Part shown: piece by piece, positions 50,596-58,509 of the stretch
How positions within the stretch are numbered: the first letter of the stretch is position 1
Layout of the letters: each line of letters opens with the position of its first letter
Assembly (NCBI GenBank): GCA_964512635.1
Contig: CAZEJB010000007.1
Coordinates: forward strand, 56,570 to 120,569
Direction: 5' to 3'
Length of the DNA stretch: 64,000 nucleotides
From: JADZFO01 sp964512635
GTDB taxonomy: Bacteria > 4484-113 > JAFGCY01
Made by a program: the position numbers and the translations under genes
The notes under the pieces: generated by a model
Seen by the model: the letters and a program-made list of their open reading frames with translations, nothing else
Database searches by the model: none
What the model was told of the DNA's origin: nothing

Positions 50596-51282
50596 CTACA
50601 CCGCCCGCCAGATTCCCATCGGCGTCAGCTCGTCGCCCTGGCCGAGCGGGTTATCCGTCAGGCTACGCTCCAGCAGGCGCTGCTGGGGGCCAGGGATGCT
50701 GGCGGCGATGCACCAGGGCGGGAAGATGTCGTTGACGTCCACAATCGCGACATCCATGCCGGTGGCTTCCTTCAGGCGGCGGCAGGTGCCCGGCGGGTCG
50801 GCCGGCCCGGGGATCACGCACTCGTAGAACTCCTTGACCCCCATCGTGTGCTCGGCGTCCATCATCCGCGCCTGCGGCCCGGCGGCGGCATAGAACCAGC
50901 CTTTCTTGCCCAGCGCCCGGCCGACGACATGCCAGACGCAGCCGGCCAGGATGCGGTGCACCCCCGCCAGCTCGATGGCTGTCTGCATCGCATAGGGGCT
51001 GCGCAGGCCGACGCCATAGGCGCTTTTGGTCACGAGCTTGCAGAGCTTGCCGGCCAGCCAGGAGACCTTGATCTTGCGCCAGTCGCGAGCGCGGCCCTGC
51101 ATGATCGCCACCGCGGTCTCGGAAATGAACACCACATCGCCGGGCTGGTACTGCGGTCCGGCGTACTGCCTCAGCACGGCGGCCATGTCGTCACGCTCGC
51201 TGAGCACCGCCGTGCGGATGGGGATCCGCAGATACTCGCGGCCGTCGACGCTGATCGGGCTGGCTTCAGGGGACTTGGTCAC
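50596..51282 (-). CDS. F420-0:glutamate ligase-like (CofE family) protein
   Basis: 228 residues from GTG 51282, six bases after TATAAT. The CofE-like (F420_ligase) pattern is visible: LRIPIRTAVLSERDDMAAVL, PGDVVFISETAVAIMQGRA near residue 45, and MDVAIVDVNDIF in the C-terminal half. Authentic CofE adds glutamate to F420-0 using GTP; relatives of the same fold occur in bacteria that lack F420. No other F420 gene is in the window, so the substrate is uncertain. Slightly shorter than archaeal CofE. Confidence 0.72.
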   Translation of the reverse strand: MTKSPEASPISVDGREYLRIPIRTAVLSERDDMAAVLRQYAGPQYQPGDVVFISETAVAIMQGRARDWRKIKVSWLAGKLCKLVTKSAYGVGLRSPYAMQTAIELAGVHRILAGCVWHVVGRALGKKGWFYAAAGPQARMMDAEHTMGVKEFYECVIPGPADPPGTCRRLKEATGMDVAIVDVNDIFPPWCIAASIPGPQQRLLERSLTDNPLGQGDELTPMGIWRAV

Positions 51283-51288
51283 GCGGGA

Positions 51289-51294
51289 ATTATA
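51289..51294 (-). promoter_or_regulatory. -10 box TATAAT for the CofE-like gene (leaderless)
   Basis: TATAAT ends six bases (tcccgc) before GTG 51282 and decides the start. Confidence 0.65.
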
Positions 51295-51546
51295 GAGGCG
51301 ACATCGTACGACTTGACTTTGGTCCTGCATCCTGAGCCCATATTGCTGACTGCTCTTCCATGGAATCAACACGCATTGAGGCAAGCGTGCCGACGTCATA
51401 GACGGCTGTATTGCGCCAAGACTGGCTGCTACTCGCCTGTTCTCTGCCATGACGCGACTACATCCGGTATGTACTCAGGACTCTGGACGCAGGACTGCTG
51501 AAACTGGCTCGATCTCCCGCTTGCGTCTGCCGGGGCATACACCGAG

Positions 51547-51552
51547 TAAAAT
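51547..51552 (+). promoter_or_regulatory. -10 box TAAAAT for the AroE-like gene (leaderless)
   Basis: TAAAAT ends eight bases (cttccccc) before TTG 51561. Confidence 0.45.
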
Positions 51553-51560
51553 CTTCCCCC

Positions 51561-52625
51561 TTGGATTACCGCGTCTGTATTCTGGGCCATCCGCTGCAGC
51601 CCCTCGGCTTTGCGGAGCTGCACCAGCAGGCCTTTGATGCCGCTGGCCTGCCGCTGCGCGCCGAAGCCTGCGAGGTGCCACAGCAGGGCCTGCACAGCGT
51701 GCTGGAAAAGCTGCGCAGCGATGCCGGCCTGCTCGGCGCCGCAGTCTTTGCGCCCTACTGCCGGCCGGCCCTCGCCTACAGCCAGCACGCCTCCGCCGCA
51801 GCGAACAGTACCGGACTGGCGGATACCCTGCTGCGGCGCCAGGACGGCAACCTGCAGGCTGACGCCACCGGCGTACGCGCTTTTGTCGAGACACTCCGTG
51901 AAGCCGGGCTCAGCTCCGCTCGTACTGCCCTGGTCCTCGGCGGCGGCAACCTCGCCCGTATCGCGCTGGCCGGGCTGCAGGAGCTGGGCTGCCAGCGAGT
52001 GCTGATCGGCTACCGTCATGCCCGCCGCCCCAACGAGCTTTCCAGCCTGTTTAAGCATCAGCGCCGCAACTTCAGCTATTTCCCCCTGGCCGAGATGCGG
52101 GACTTCTTTGCCTGGGCCGACACGCAGGGCCTGTTCAGCCTGCGCAGCCATGTGCCGCCGCCCGACGAGCTGGGCGGCAAAAAGCGCAAGGATGACCAGG
52201 GCTTCAAGCGCTGGGACATCCTGGTCCAGGCCACTCCCGTCGGCCTGCTGCCGGAGGAAGAGCCGCTGGTGTCCACTGATTCCTTCCTGCGCTGCTTCAA
52301 CTTTGTCTATGACCTCGTCCCCGCGCCTGAACACACCGTGCTGACGCGCCTCGCGCATGAGACCGGCGTCCCCGCGCGCACCGGCTACGGACTGCTACAG
52401 CGCCAGAGCGCGCTGGCCCGCGAGCAGTGGGTCGCGCAGTACAAGCGGATTCTCGCCGGCGAGCCGGACGCGCCGCTGGAGTTTGTCGCCGAGCCGCGGC
52501 GCAGCGGCGGCGATGGCCCGCGCCGCGGTTATCGCGGCGGCCAGGGCAGCCGCGGCAGCGCCTCGCCCGCCGGCAATGATGGCGCCGAACGCCAGCGCTT
52601 TGTGGTCAAGCGCCGCGGCAGCTAG
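51561..52625 (+). CDS. Shikimate dehydrogenase-like protein lacking the catalytic lysine
   Basis: 354 residues, TTG start. The AroE fold is recognisable: ILGHPLQPLGFAELHQQAF at the N-terminus, the nucleotide-binding motif LVLGGGNLARIALAGL (124-139), and LVQATPVGLLPEEEPLV as in AroE. However, the invariant lysine of the NVTxPxK motif is Cys67 (GAAVFAPYC), the two N-terminal serines that bind shikimate are missing, and the Asn of the VNT motif is absent (GLADT); Asp101 is kept. A 60-residue Arg/Gly-rich tail (GDGPRRGYRGGQGSRGS) is unlike AroE and suggests RNA binding or disorder. Probably not a shikimate dehydrogenase in the strict sense. Confidence 0.8.
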   Translation: MDYRVCILGHPLQPLGFAELHQQAFDAAGLPLRAEACEVPQQGLHSVLEKLRSDAGLLGAAVFAPYCRPALAYSQHASAAANSTGLADTLLRRQDGNLQADATGVRAFVETLREAGLSSARTALVLGGGNLARIALAGLQELGCQRVLIGYRHARRPNELSSLFKHQRRNFSYFPLAEMRDFFAWADTQGLFSLRSHVPPPDELGGKKRKDDQGFKRWDILVQATPVGLLPEEEPLVSTDSFLRCFNFVYDLVPAPEHTVLTRLAHETGVPARTGYGLLQRQSALAREQWVAQYKRILAGEPDAPLEFVAEPRRSGGDGPRRGYRGGQGSRGSASPAGNDGAERQRFVVKRRGS

Positions 52626-52633
52626 GCTGGCTG

Positions 52634-54675
52634 TTATTCCGTTTTCAGTCCGCTGGACCCCGCCAGTGCCGACTCCGGCTGGATGAGCAGAAAATACGGC
52701 TGCACGGTTTCCACATTCACCTTGAAGTCTCCGCCGCTGCGGGCCAGGCCTTCTTCGCTGGGCCAGTCGACAAAGACCAGGTGTGTGATGTTTCCCTGCT
52801 CGAGCTGCGACATGCCATCAACCTTGACGCGGTTGCTCAGCTTCGGGGGGATACCGGCACGCAGGGCCAGCGGGATCGCCGGATCATCGAGCCAGGAGCC
52901 GTAGACATTGCGGTAGGGCTCGCACCACGGATTGTCGCGCAGCGGCAGCAGACGCCAGTTGTAGACCATCACCCGCTCTCGGGCGATTCCGCGTTTTTGC
53001 AGAACAAAATCCAGCTCGCGGCTGGCCCGGGCGTAGTAGCTGCGGGTCTGGAAGTCCTGCCAGGCAGTCTTGCCCTGCCAGGCGATGCCCAGGATAAGCA
53101 GCAGCATCACCAGCAGCATCAGCGGGCCTTCGCTTTGCTCCGCCTCGTTCTGGGTCTTTACCGCAATCTGCCGCATGGCGCGGCCGAGCAGCGGCACCAG
53201 CGGCAGTGCAACCAGCAGCGGCAGCGCGGCGGCGCGCTCGGTGTAGTAGGCCGGGCTGAGCGCAAGGCAGTACAAGCATACCCACAGACATAGTATACTA
53301 ACGCCGTGTGGTATCTGACGCCGTAGTAGCAGGCAGGGTATCCATAGCGCCAGCGCCAGTACAATCGGCGCGCGGCGCAGGTAATCCCACAAGTTGCTGG
53401 CGACATGGGTCGCAATCTCTTTTGTACCGTAGTCATCGAAGATGCTCGCCGCGCGGCCGTGCTCGGCAAACTTCGCGTAGTCATCCCAGAGCTTCTCGTT
53501 AGTCTCGTAGGTCTTGTGATAGCGCATCTCAAGACCGGAGCGAACTTGAAGAACCGCAGCAGGAACATGCGCCTCCCCTCGCAGACCTCCGTAAATCCAG
53601 AGGCCGAAGGCGAGCGCAAGCGCAACAAGTACTGCTTGGGCCATTGCCAGTATCCGCGAAAGACGTGCCCGCTCGAATACCAGTTTTAACAGCAGCAGAA
53701 TCAGTGGCGGCACAACGAGTATCAGGCCGTGAGTTCTGAGGAAGGGCAGAAAACAGATACCCGTAGGGAAGGCAAGGCCAACCCAGAGTGGAGAGACTCC
53801 CATGTGGCTGCAGCCACCTAACTGATAAGACTCGGTTCTGTTGTTCCAGTGCCAAAGAACAGCAGCCAAGAACCACAAGCCAAGACCCGTATACAACGCA
53901 TCAACGCTAGGGCTGCCGGCGATTACCCTCATCGGGGAGCAGAGCCAGCCGAGCAGCAACATCAACAGCCCCAGCCAACGGCCGAGACCGAGCAGCAGGC
54001 AAAGACGATAGAGCGCCGACAGAGCGAGACAGATACCGATAGCGGAGTAGATATAGCCGCCCAGCAGCACGCCGTGGCCCAGCAGGCCGTGGCCGCCTAC
54101 TGCCTCGNNNNNNNNNNNNNNNNNNNNNNNNNNNNNNNNNNNNNNNNNNNNNNNNNNNNNNNNNNNNNNNNNNNNNNNNNNNNNNNNNNNNNNNNNNNNN
54201 NNNNNNNATAGCCGCCCAGCAGCACGCCGTGGCCCAGCAGGCCGTGGCCGCCTACTGCCTCGCCCAGCAGGCCCCAGGGCGTCAGCAGAAGAGGGTAGCC
54301 CGCCGGGAAGTAGGCATTCGCGGGCCAGTGGCCCTGATGGAATGCCTGAGCGAAGGAGGCCAGGCCGTAGAAGTCTTCCAGGCCAACGTTGATATGCGTC
54401 AGGTTCCAGAGCAGGTCCAGCAGCGGGAGGACGAGGCAGAGCAGCAGCGCGGGGAGGTGTTGCTTCGAATCACCTGGCCGGCTTGCAGCCGGCGCTCCGG
54501 CACCTTCGAGCTGCGTTCGAAGCTCGCCAGCGGGCGCAGTACTGGGAGCGCCAGACATAGTCTGGCGCATTTCGCCAGCCTCTGGCTGGCGCTCCATAAG
54601 ACTGCGGACTGGAAGTCCGCGCTCCATGAAACTGCGGACTAAAGTCCGCGCTCCCCAGAGCGCTTCCTCGCTCAT
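52634..54675 (-). CDS. GT-C (family 39-like) membrane glycosyltransferase, split by a spurious gap
   Basis: The frame runs from ATG 54675 to the gap (54108-54207) and continues after it. Both gap edges carry the same 55 bases, so removing the gap and one copy joins ...GHGVLLGGY to IYSAIGICLALS and gives one protein of about 628 residues. Multiple membrane helices (LLLCLVLPLLDLLWNL, LLVLLLLGWLC-like, LIILLLLKLVF-like) and an early acidic residue pair (NVGLEDFYGL) fit polyprenyl-phosphate-dependent sugar transferases of the ArnT/PMT type. The start overlaps the SMR gene (ATGA). Residues about 9-66, before the first helix, are encoded by a string of palindromic units. Operon with an SMR protein and a DPM-synthase-like enzyme. 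Confidence 0.85.
54108..54207. other. Assembly gap of 100 N with duplicated edges
   Basis: Bases 54053-54107 and 54208-54262 are identical, so the join is an unmerged 55-base contig overlap, not missing sequence. Confidence 0.95.
54476..54652. repeat. Cluster of six micro-palindromes inside a coding region
   Basis: Units: GCCGG-cttgca-CCGGC type (54476-54500), CGAGCT...AGCTCG (54507-54526), GCGCCAGAC-ata-GTCTGGCGC (54548-54568), CGCCAGCC-tct-GGCTGGCG (54573-54591), GCGGACT-gga-AGTCCGC (54604-54620) and GCGGACT-aa-AGTCCGC (54634-54649). Several are followed by CGCTCC. They fill the region coding for the cytoplasmic N-terminus of the glycosyltransferase without breaking the frame. Confidence 0.85.
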
Positions 54676-55040
54676 CCCTTCCCCGCGATCAGCCAGATGC
54701 CGCCGACGATCAGCAGCGCCCCGACGCCGTGGCGCCAGCCCAGCGGCTCGGCGAAGAGTGCGGCCGAGCCGGCAAAGATAATCACGTAGCTAAGCGCTAC
54801 CATTGGATATGCCACGCTGAGCGGTATATTCTTGAGTGCTATGATCCATAGCAGAGAGGATATGAAGAAGCAGGCGAAGCCGGCCAGGATCAGCGGGGTG
54901 GAGAACATCGTCAGCAGCAGTTTGACCAGCCCGAGTTCGCCGAATGGAGGCAGCTTGCGGCTGGCGGCCTTGAACATCAGCTGGCCGCTGGCGCCCAGCG
55001 CGATGGAGGAAAGCAGCAGGGCCAGGTCGCGGCCGCTCAA
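54672..55040 (-). CDS. Small multidrug resistance-type (ArnE/EmrE-like) four-helix protein
   Basis: 122 residues; TTG start with GGAGGG six bases upstream. Four helices (LALLLSSIALGASGQLMFKA, LILAGFACFFISSLLWIIAL, VAYPMVALSYVIIFAGSAAL, HGVGALLIVGGIWLIAG). The order of neighbours (GT2, SMR, GT39-like) matches operons in which an SMR-type protein flips a lipid-linked sugar across the membrane, as ArnE/ArnF does for undecaprenyl-phosphate aminoarabinose. It lacks an obvious membrane-embedded Glu of drug pumps in the first helix, consistent with a flippase role. Overlaps the next gene by four bases. Confidence 0.85.
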   Translation of the reverse strand: MSGRDLALLLSSIALGASGQLMFKAASRKLPPFGELGLVKLLLTMFSTPLILAGFACFFISSLLWIIALKNIPLSVAYPMVALSYVIIFAGSAALFAEPLGWRHGVGALLIVGGIWLIAGKG

Positions 55041-55055
55041 CGCAGCCCTCCGGCC

Positions 55056-55838
55056 TTAGAGGTAACCCCGCTCAAAGAGCGCGCGCCAGGCAAAAACACC
55101 ATAGCGCCGGATTGTAGCAGGCACGTTCAGCTTGCTGACTCCGCCCTTAAGTTCATAGTGCAGGTCGAGACCAATCTCCCCGACCTTCGCCCCGCGGCGG
55201 CCGAGCTTGACCAGCAGCTCCGCCATGCAGACAAAGCCGTCCTCGCAGATCAGCTTGTCGCCGTAATGCTGCGCCGCCGCCGCAAGGATCTCGCGGCTAT
55301 AAAGCCGGTAGCCACAGGTATAGTCTCGTGCGCCGCGCACCGGAGTGATCACACGCAGCGCGGTACAGGCCAAACGGCTGTAGAGCCGCCGGCGCGGCGT
55401 GAGTCCGTGCTCCGCGCCACCGGGCGCGTAGCGGCTGGCGATCAGCACGTCAATCTCCTCACGCTGCAGCCGCTCGACCATCTCAGGCAGCATTTCCGGC
55501 GGGTGGGTGGCATCGGCGTCCATCGCCGCCAGCAACAGGCTGCGGGGCTGCGCCTCGCTGACCTGAGTGGCGGTAGCCTGCAAAAACTCCCGCAGTCCGC
55601 TGGCCATCGCCTGGCCCAGGCCGCGGTTTACACCATGCTTGATCAATCGAACTCTAAGCGGGCCGCTCCAGCTTTCGGCGATCCGCGCTGTGCCATCAAG
55701 GCTGCCGTCGTCAACCACCAGCGCGCTGACATCCCAGCCGGGCAGGCCCTCCTGCGACAGCGCTTCAACCCGTCGCAGCAGACTGGGCAAGGCGACTTCC
55801 TCGTTGAAACATGGCAGCAGGATCTGCAGGCAGGGCAC
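55056..55838 (-). CDS. Glycosyltransferase family 2, dolichyl-phosphate mannose synthase-like
   Basis: 260 residues, GTG start six bases after TACAAT. GT-A fold: LLPCFNEEVALPSLL, ALVVDDGSLDGTARIAE (nucleotide-sugar binding), MDADATHPPEMLPEM (DxD-type metal site) and IASRYAPGG with acceptor-loop RRRLYSRLACTALR. Such enzymes load a sugar on polyprenyl phosphate at the cytoplasmic face. It is first in an operon with the SMR protein and the GT39-like enzyme, giving load, flip and transfer steps. No C-terminal membrane helices, so soluble or peripheral. Confidence 0.92.
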   Translation of the reverse strand: MPCLQILLPCFNEEVALPSLLRRVEALSQEGLPGWDVSALVVDDGSLDGTARIAESWSGPLRVRLIKHGVNRGLGQAMASGLREFLQATATQVSEAQPRSLLLAAMDADATHPPEMLPEMVERLQREEIDVLIASRYAPGGAEHGLTPRRRLYSRLACTALRVITPVRGARDYTCGYRLYSREILAAAAQHYGDKLICEDGFVCMAELLVKLGRRGAKVGEIGLDLHYELKGGVSKLNVPATIRRYGVFAWRALFERGYL

Positions 55839-55844
55839 CGCTAC

Positions 55845-55850
55845 ATTGTA
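55845..55850 (-). promoter_or_regulatory. -10 box TACAAT for the GT2 operon (leaderless)
   Basis: TACAAT ends six bases (gtagcg) before GTG 55838. Confidence 0.6.
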
Positions 55851-55893
55851 CGGTTCCGCATTTTGGCCCGGCGAACCCCTGCAGCAGGCTCGC

Positions 55894-56952
55894 TCAGGCG
55901 CGGACCACCAGGTTCAAGGTTTCCTCCGCGATGCCAACGCTGACGCTTTGGCCTTCAAGAAACTCAAGGCGGTCGTTCTCGATTCCGTCGGCAAAGATAA
56001 CTCCGCCCTCGCCCATCTCGCTGGCTGCTTCCAGTGTTTCGCCCGGGGCCAGCCAGCCGCGGCTGAGGTTCGCCCCAGTGTTGACCGATTGCCAGGGCTC
56101 ACGGACAAACCAGACCATCCGCGGCTCTTCCGGCCCGGGCAGCGCTTGCTGCAACTGAACCTGCTGGGCCATGCTGCGCGCCCAGCCGGTGCTGCCTGTG
56201 CCCGTGCAGCAGAGGATTCCGCTGGAACTCTGGCGTTCTTCCATACCGCTGGCCAGCAGCTTGTAGCGCGCGCTCTGATGACTCTGGTGTCCGATGAACA
56301 CCTCGTTGAGCGCCAGCAGGCGCTGGCCGTCTTCACGCAGCGCCTGGGCCATTACCCGCTGCTGCACGCGATAGGGTCCGCGGCTGTGGCTCAGCAAGGC
56401 ACCGCGGCTGGCGCGCGGGTCACTGTCCAGCGCTTCCTGCTCAAAGTGTTCGAAGCTCTCGGCCCAGGCCAGCAGCGCGGCGACCTCAGCCGGGCTGTGC
56501 TGCACCAGCGAGCCTTCGTAGTTCTCTGGATCAGGGTTAATGCCGATCGCCAGCTGCCCGCGCAGGTACTTGGCGCAGTTGGGAACCAGGCCATCCTGGC
56601 CGACGATCAGCACAATGTCGTTGGGCTCGAAGACAAAGCGGTCGAGGCTCTCGCGGTCGATGCGAACCTGCCGCTGCTCGGCAGGAATCTGACGCTGAAC
56701 ATCCGCCAGCGCCTGAACTGAGCGTTCCCATGCCTGTTCCAGCAGCTTCATTTCGCCGCTCTGCTCGGCTTGTGGCGAGGCCGACAGGATCGCCGCGGCT
56801 GGCGCGCCGCCACGCTGTACAGCCTGAGCTGCCGCCCGGGTGACCATGTAAAAGGCCGCCTGGCCTGCTGTGCCGTGCCGCTCCAAGAGCACTTCACGCC
56901 GCGTCTTGCGTGTTACCAGCACAACGCGCGGGCGGGAGAGATCCAGCTTCAT
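55894..56952 (-). CDS. NAD kinase-like (ATP-NAD/diacylglycerol kinase fold) protein
   Basis: 352 residues. The DGK/NADK fold motifs are present but modified: VLIVGQDGLVPNCAKYL where NAD kinases have GGDGT, LALNEVFIGHQSHQSARYKL (usually ALNEVVI), and CCTGTGSTGWARSM (usually TPTGSTAY). It could phosphorylate NAD or another substrate, or only bind nucleotide. It starts 15 bases after the stop of a SPFH-domain gene on the same strand, with GGCAGG upstream of the ATG; these two genes appear to be an operon. I recall similar SPFH plus NAD-kinase-like pairs in other bacteria. Confidence 0.8.
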   Translation of the reverse strand: MKLDLSRPRVVLVTRKTRREVLLERHGTAGQAAFYMVTRAAAQAVQRGGAPAAAILSASPQAEQSGEMKLLEQAWERSVQALADVQRQIPAEQRQVRIDRESLDRFVFEPNDIVLIVGQDGLVPNCAKYLRGQLAIGINPDPENYEGSLVQHSPAEVAALLAWAESFEHFEQEALDSDPRASRGALLSHSRGPYRVQQRVMAQALREDGQRLLALNEVFIGHQSHQSARYKLLASGMEERQSSSGILCCTGTGSTGWARSMAQQVQLQQALPGPEEPRMVWFVREPWQSVNTGANLSRGWLAPGETLEAASEMGEGGVIFADGIENDRLEFLEGQSVSVGIAEETLNLVVRA

Positions 56953-56967
56953 GCTGCCTGCCCCACC

Positions 56968-58008
56968 CTAGGCGTCCGCCTCGTCGCGCAGGAACTGCTG
57001 CAGGCTGGAGCCCAGCAGGTCCGGGCTGATGTTCAGGTGCTGAATATTGCTGATCTTGTTGGCGGCGTTCTGCAGCGCCAGACCATAGGCCACCGAGCGC
57101 GGCACGGAGCTGAAGAGTTTGACCCGATCCGCCTCATACTGATATAACGCAGCGTAGTATGTTTGATTTGTGTAGGCATCCGCGTCGGCCTTGATGTGCG
57201 CCGCGGCGGCAGCCGATTCGGCGGCGAGACGGTCGCGCTCACCCTGGGCCGCTACGCGCTGTTTCTCGGTCTCGGCCTCCTGCTGCACTTCCAGCAGTCG
57301 GTTGCTCCACTGCTGACGGATCAGCTCGTCCTGCCGCCGGGCCAGCTCGATCTCGGTCGCCAGCTCGTTCTCCTTGATCGCGCGCTCCTTCTCAACCGCC
57401 AGCGCCCGGCGCTGGAACACTGCCTCATCGGCCTTCTGCTGCAGCGCCTCGCGCTGCGGCGTCTGCAGGGCTTTCTCCAGCTCGCTGGAAGGCAGCACCG
57501 ACAGGACCTGTACGCCGACGGTGTGCAGGCCCATGGCCGCGATCTCAGGATCCGAGACCAGCGCAGCCTCGATCGCCGCGCGCACCGGCTCGGCTCCCTT
57601 GGTCAGGGTCTCGACCAGCGGCATGCTGACGACATAATCGCGCACCGGCTTCTGGGCCCGCTGGCTCCAGACGGCGGCGATGCGCTCCAGCGGCGGCTCG
57701 ACCCAGGCGCCGGTGTCGAGGCTGATACTGAAGTTGAAGCGTGCTGCGGCCTTGGCATGGTCCGTGAAGCGGTAGGTGATCGTCACCTGGACGGACACAT
57801 CCTGAAAGTCCAGGCTGCGTTCACGGTAAAGGAAAGTGGCCTGGGTATCTTCAACAGGAACCTGCGCTATCACAGCGCTGAGCGGGTTGAACCAGAAGCT
57901 GATGCCTGGACCGCTGTGGCTGACGCGCCCGCGATGGAGCAGCAGGATGTACTGGTTGGAATCCGCGCGCAGATGTCGCAGGACCGGAAACTTCGTGATT
58001 GACGCCAT
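56968..58008 (-). CDS. SPFH/band 7 domain protein
   Basis: 346 residues. There is no clear membrane helix at the N-terminus. An SPFH domain spans residues about 15-200 (YILLLHRGRVSHSGPGISFW, VSVQVTITYRFTDHAKAAAR, IAAMGLHTVGVQVLSVLPSS), followed by a long coiled coil (ALAVEKERAIKENELATEIE) and a C-terminal helical end (YALYQYEADRVKLFSS-like). SPFH proteins assemble into membrane-associated rings. GGGGAGG lies upstream of the ATG 58008. The adjacent NAD-kinase-like gene suggests a joint function. Confidence 0.88.
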   Translation of the reverse strand: MASITKFPVLRHLRADSNQYILLLHRGRVSHSGPGISFWFNPLSAVIAQVPVEDTQATFLYRERSLDFQDVSVQVTITYRFTDHAKAAARFNFSISLDTGAWVEPPLERIAAVWSQRAQKPVRDYVVSMPLVETLTKGAEPVRAAIEAALVSDPEIAAMGLHTVGVQVLSVLPSSELEKALQTPQREALQQKADEAVFQRRALAVEKERAIKENELATEIELARRQDELIRQQWSNRLLEVQQEAETEKQRVAAQGERDRLAAESAAAAAHIKADADAYTNQTYYAALYQYEADRVKLFSSVPRSVAYGLALQNAANKISNIQHLNISPDLLGSSLQQFLRDEADA

Positions 58009-58118
58009 GCCGTGGCAGCCTCCCCTGAACGCCGGACACCCGGCACGCAGATTATCGCACCGCGACAGCTGTGTCCCGGACCCGGCGGGTTACACTTTGC
58101 TCAACAGGCAGCCGCGAG

Positions 58119-58140
58119 GGGCGGGGGGCGCCCCCCGCCC
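58119..58140. terminator. GC hairpin followed by TTT on the plus strand
   Basis: GGGCGGGGGG-CG-CCCCCCGCCC, then TTTGTC. No plus-strand gene precedes it; it lies downstream of the small gene ending at 58220 on the minus strand, where no T-run follows, so its role is unclear. Confidence 0.45.
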
Positions 58141-58219
58141 TTTGTCATTGCGCTGCTCGGCGGATATCGCAGCTGGTGCTGCAGGCAACTGGCAAGTTCG
58201 CAGCACCAGGACCCTGTTA

Positions 58220-58423
58220 CTAGTACGCCAGGGCCGGGCTATGGCGCACAGCTGGAAATTGCCCGCCACGACGCGGGTCAAGAGGGTTGCCGTCATCCGC
58301 GCTTATGCTGCCGCTGTCGCGGCGCCGGCTGACAAAGCGCTGCACATGGCGCACTACGCGCCAGGTGATCTCAACCATGGTCACCACCGTGATAACGGTG
58401 TTCATTACATCCATGATCTGCAT
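58220..58423 (-). CDS. Small membrane protein (67 aa)
   Basis: From ATG 58423 (MQIMDVMNTVITVVTMVEIT), preceded by AGGAGGG seven bases upstream, one of the strongest ribosome sites in the window. One helix (VMNTVITVVTMVEITWRVV) followed by a basic, Arg-rich tail (VVRHVQRFVSRRRD) and a polar end. Similar short proteins are often regulators, but no family is recognised. It lies between the SPFH operon and the EamA transporter on the same strand. Confidence 0.55.
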   Translation of the reverse strand: MQIMDVMNTVITVVTMVEITWRVVRHVQRFVSRRRDSGSISADDGNPLDPRRGGQFPAVRHSPALAY

Positions 58424-58509
58424 GGCATGGCCCTCCTTTTGAAGTGATTCGGTAAACCGCAACATCGCGGGGAAAGGTTATACCCGCCCTTCCTGGATCC
58501 TGCAGAAAA

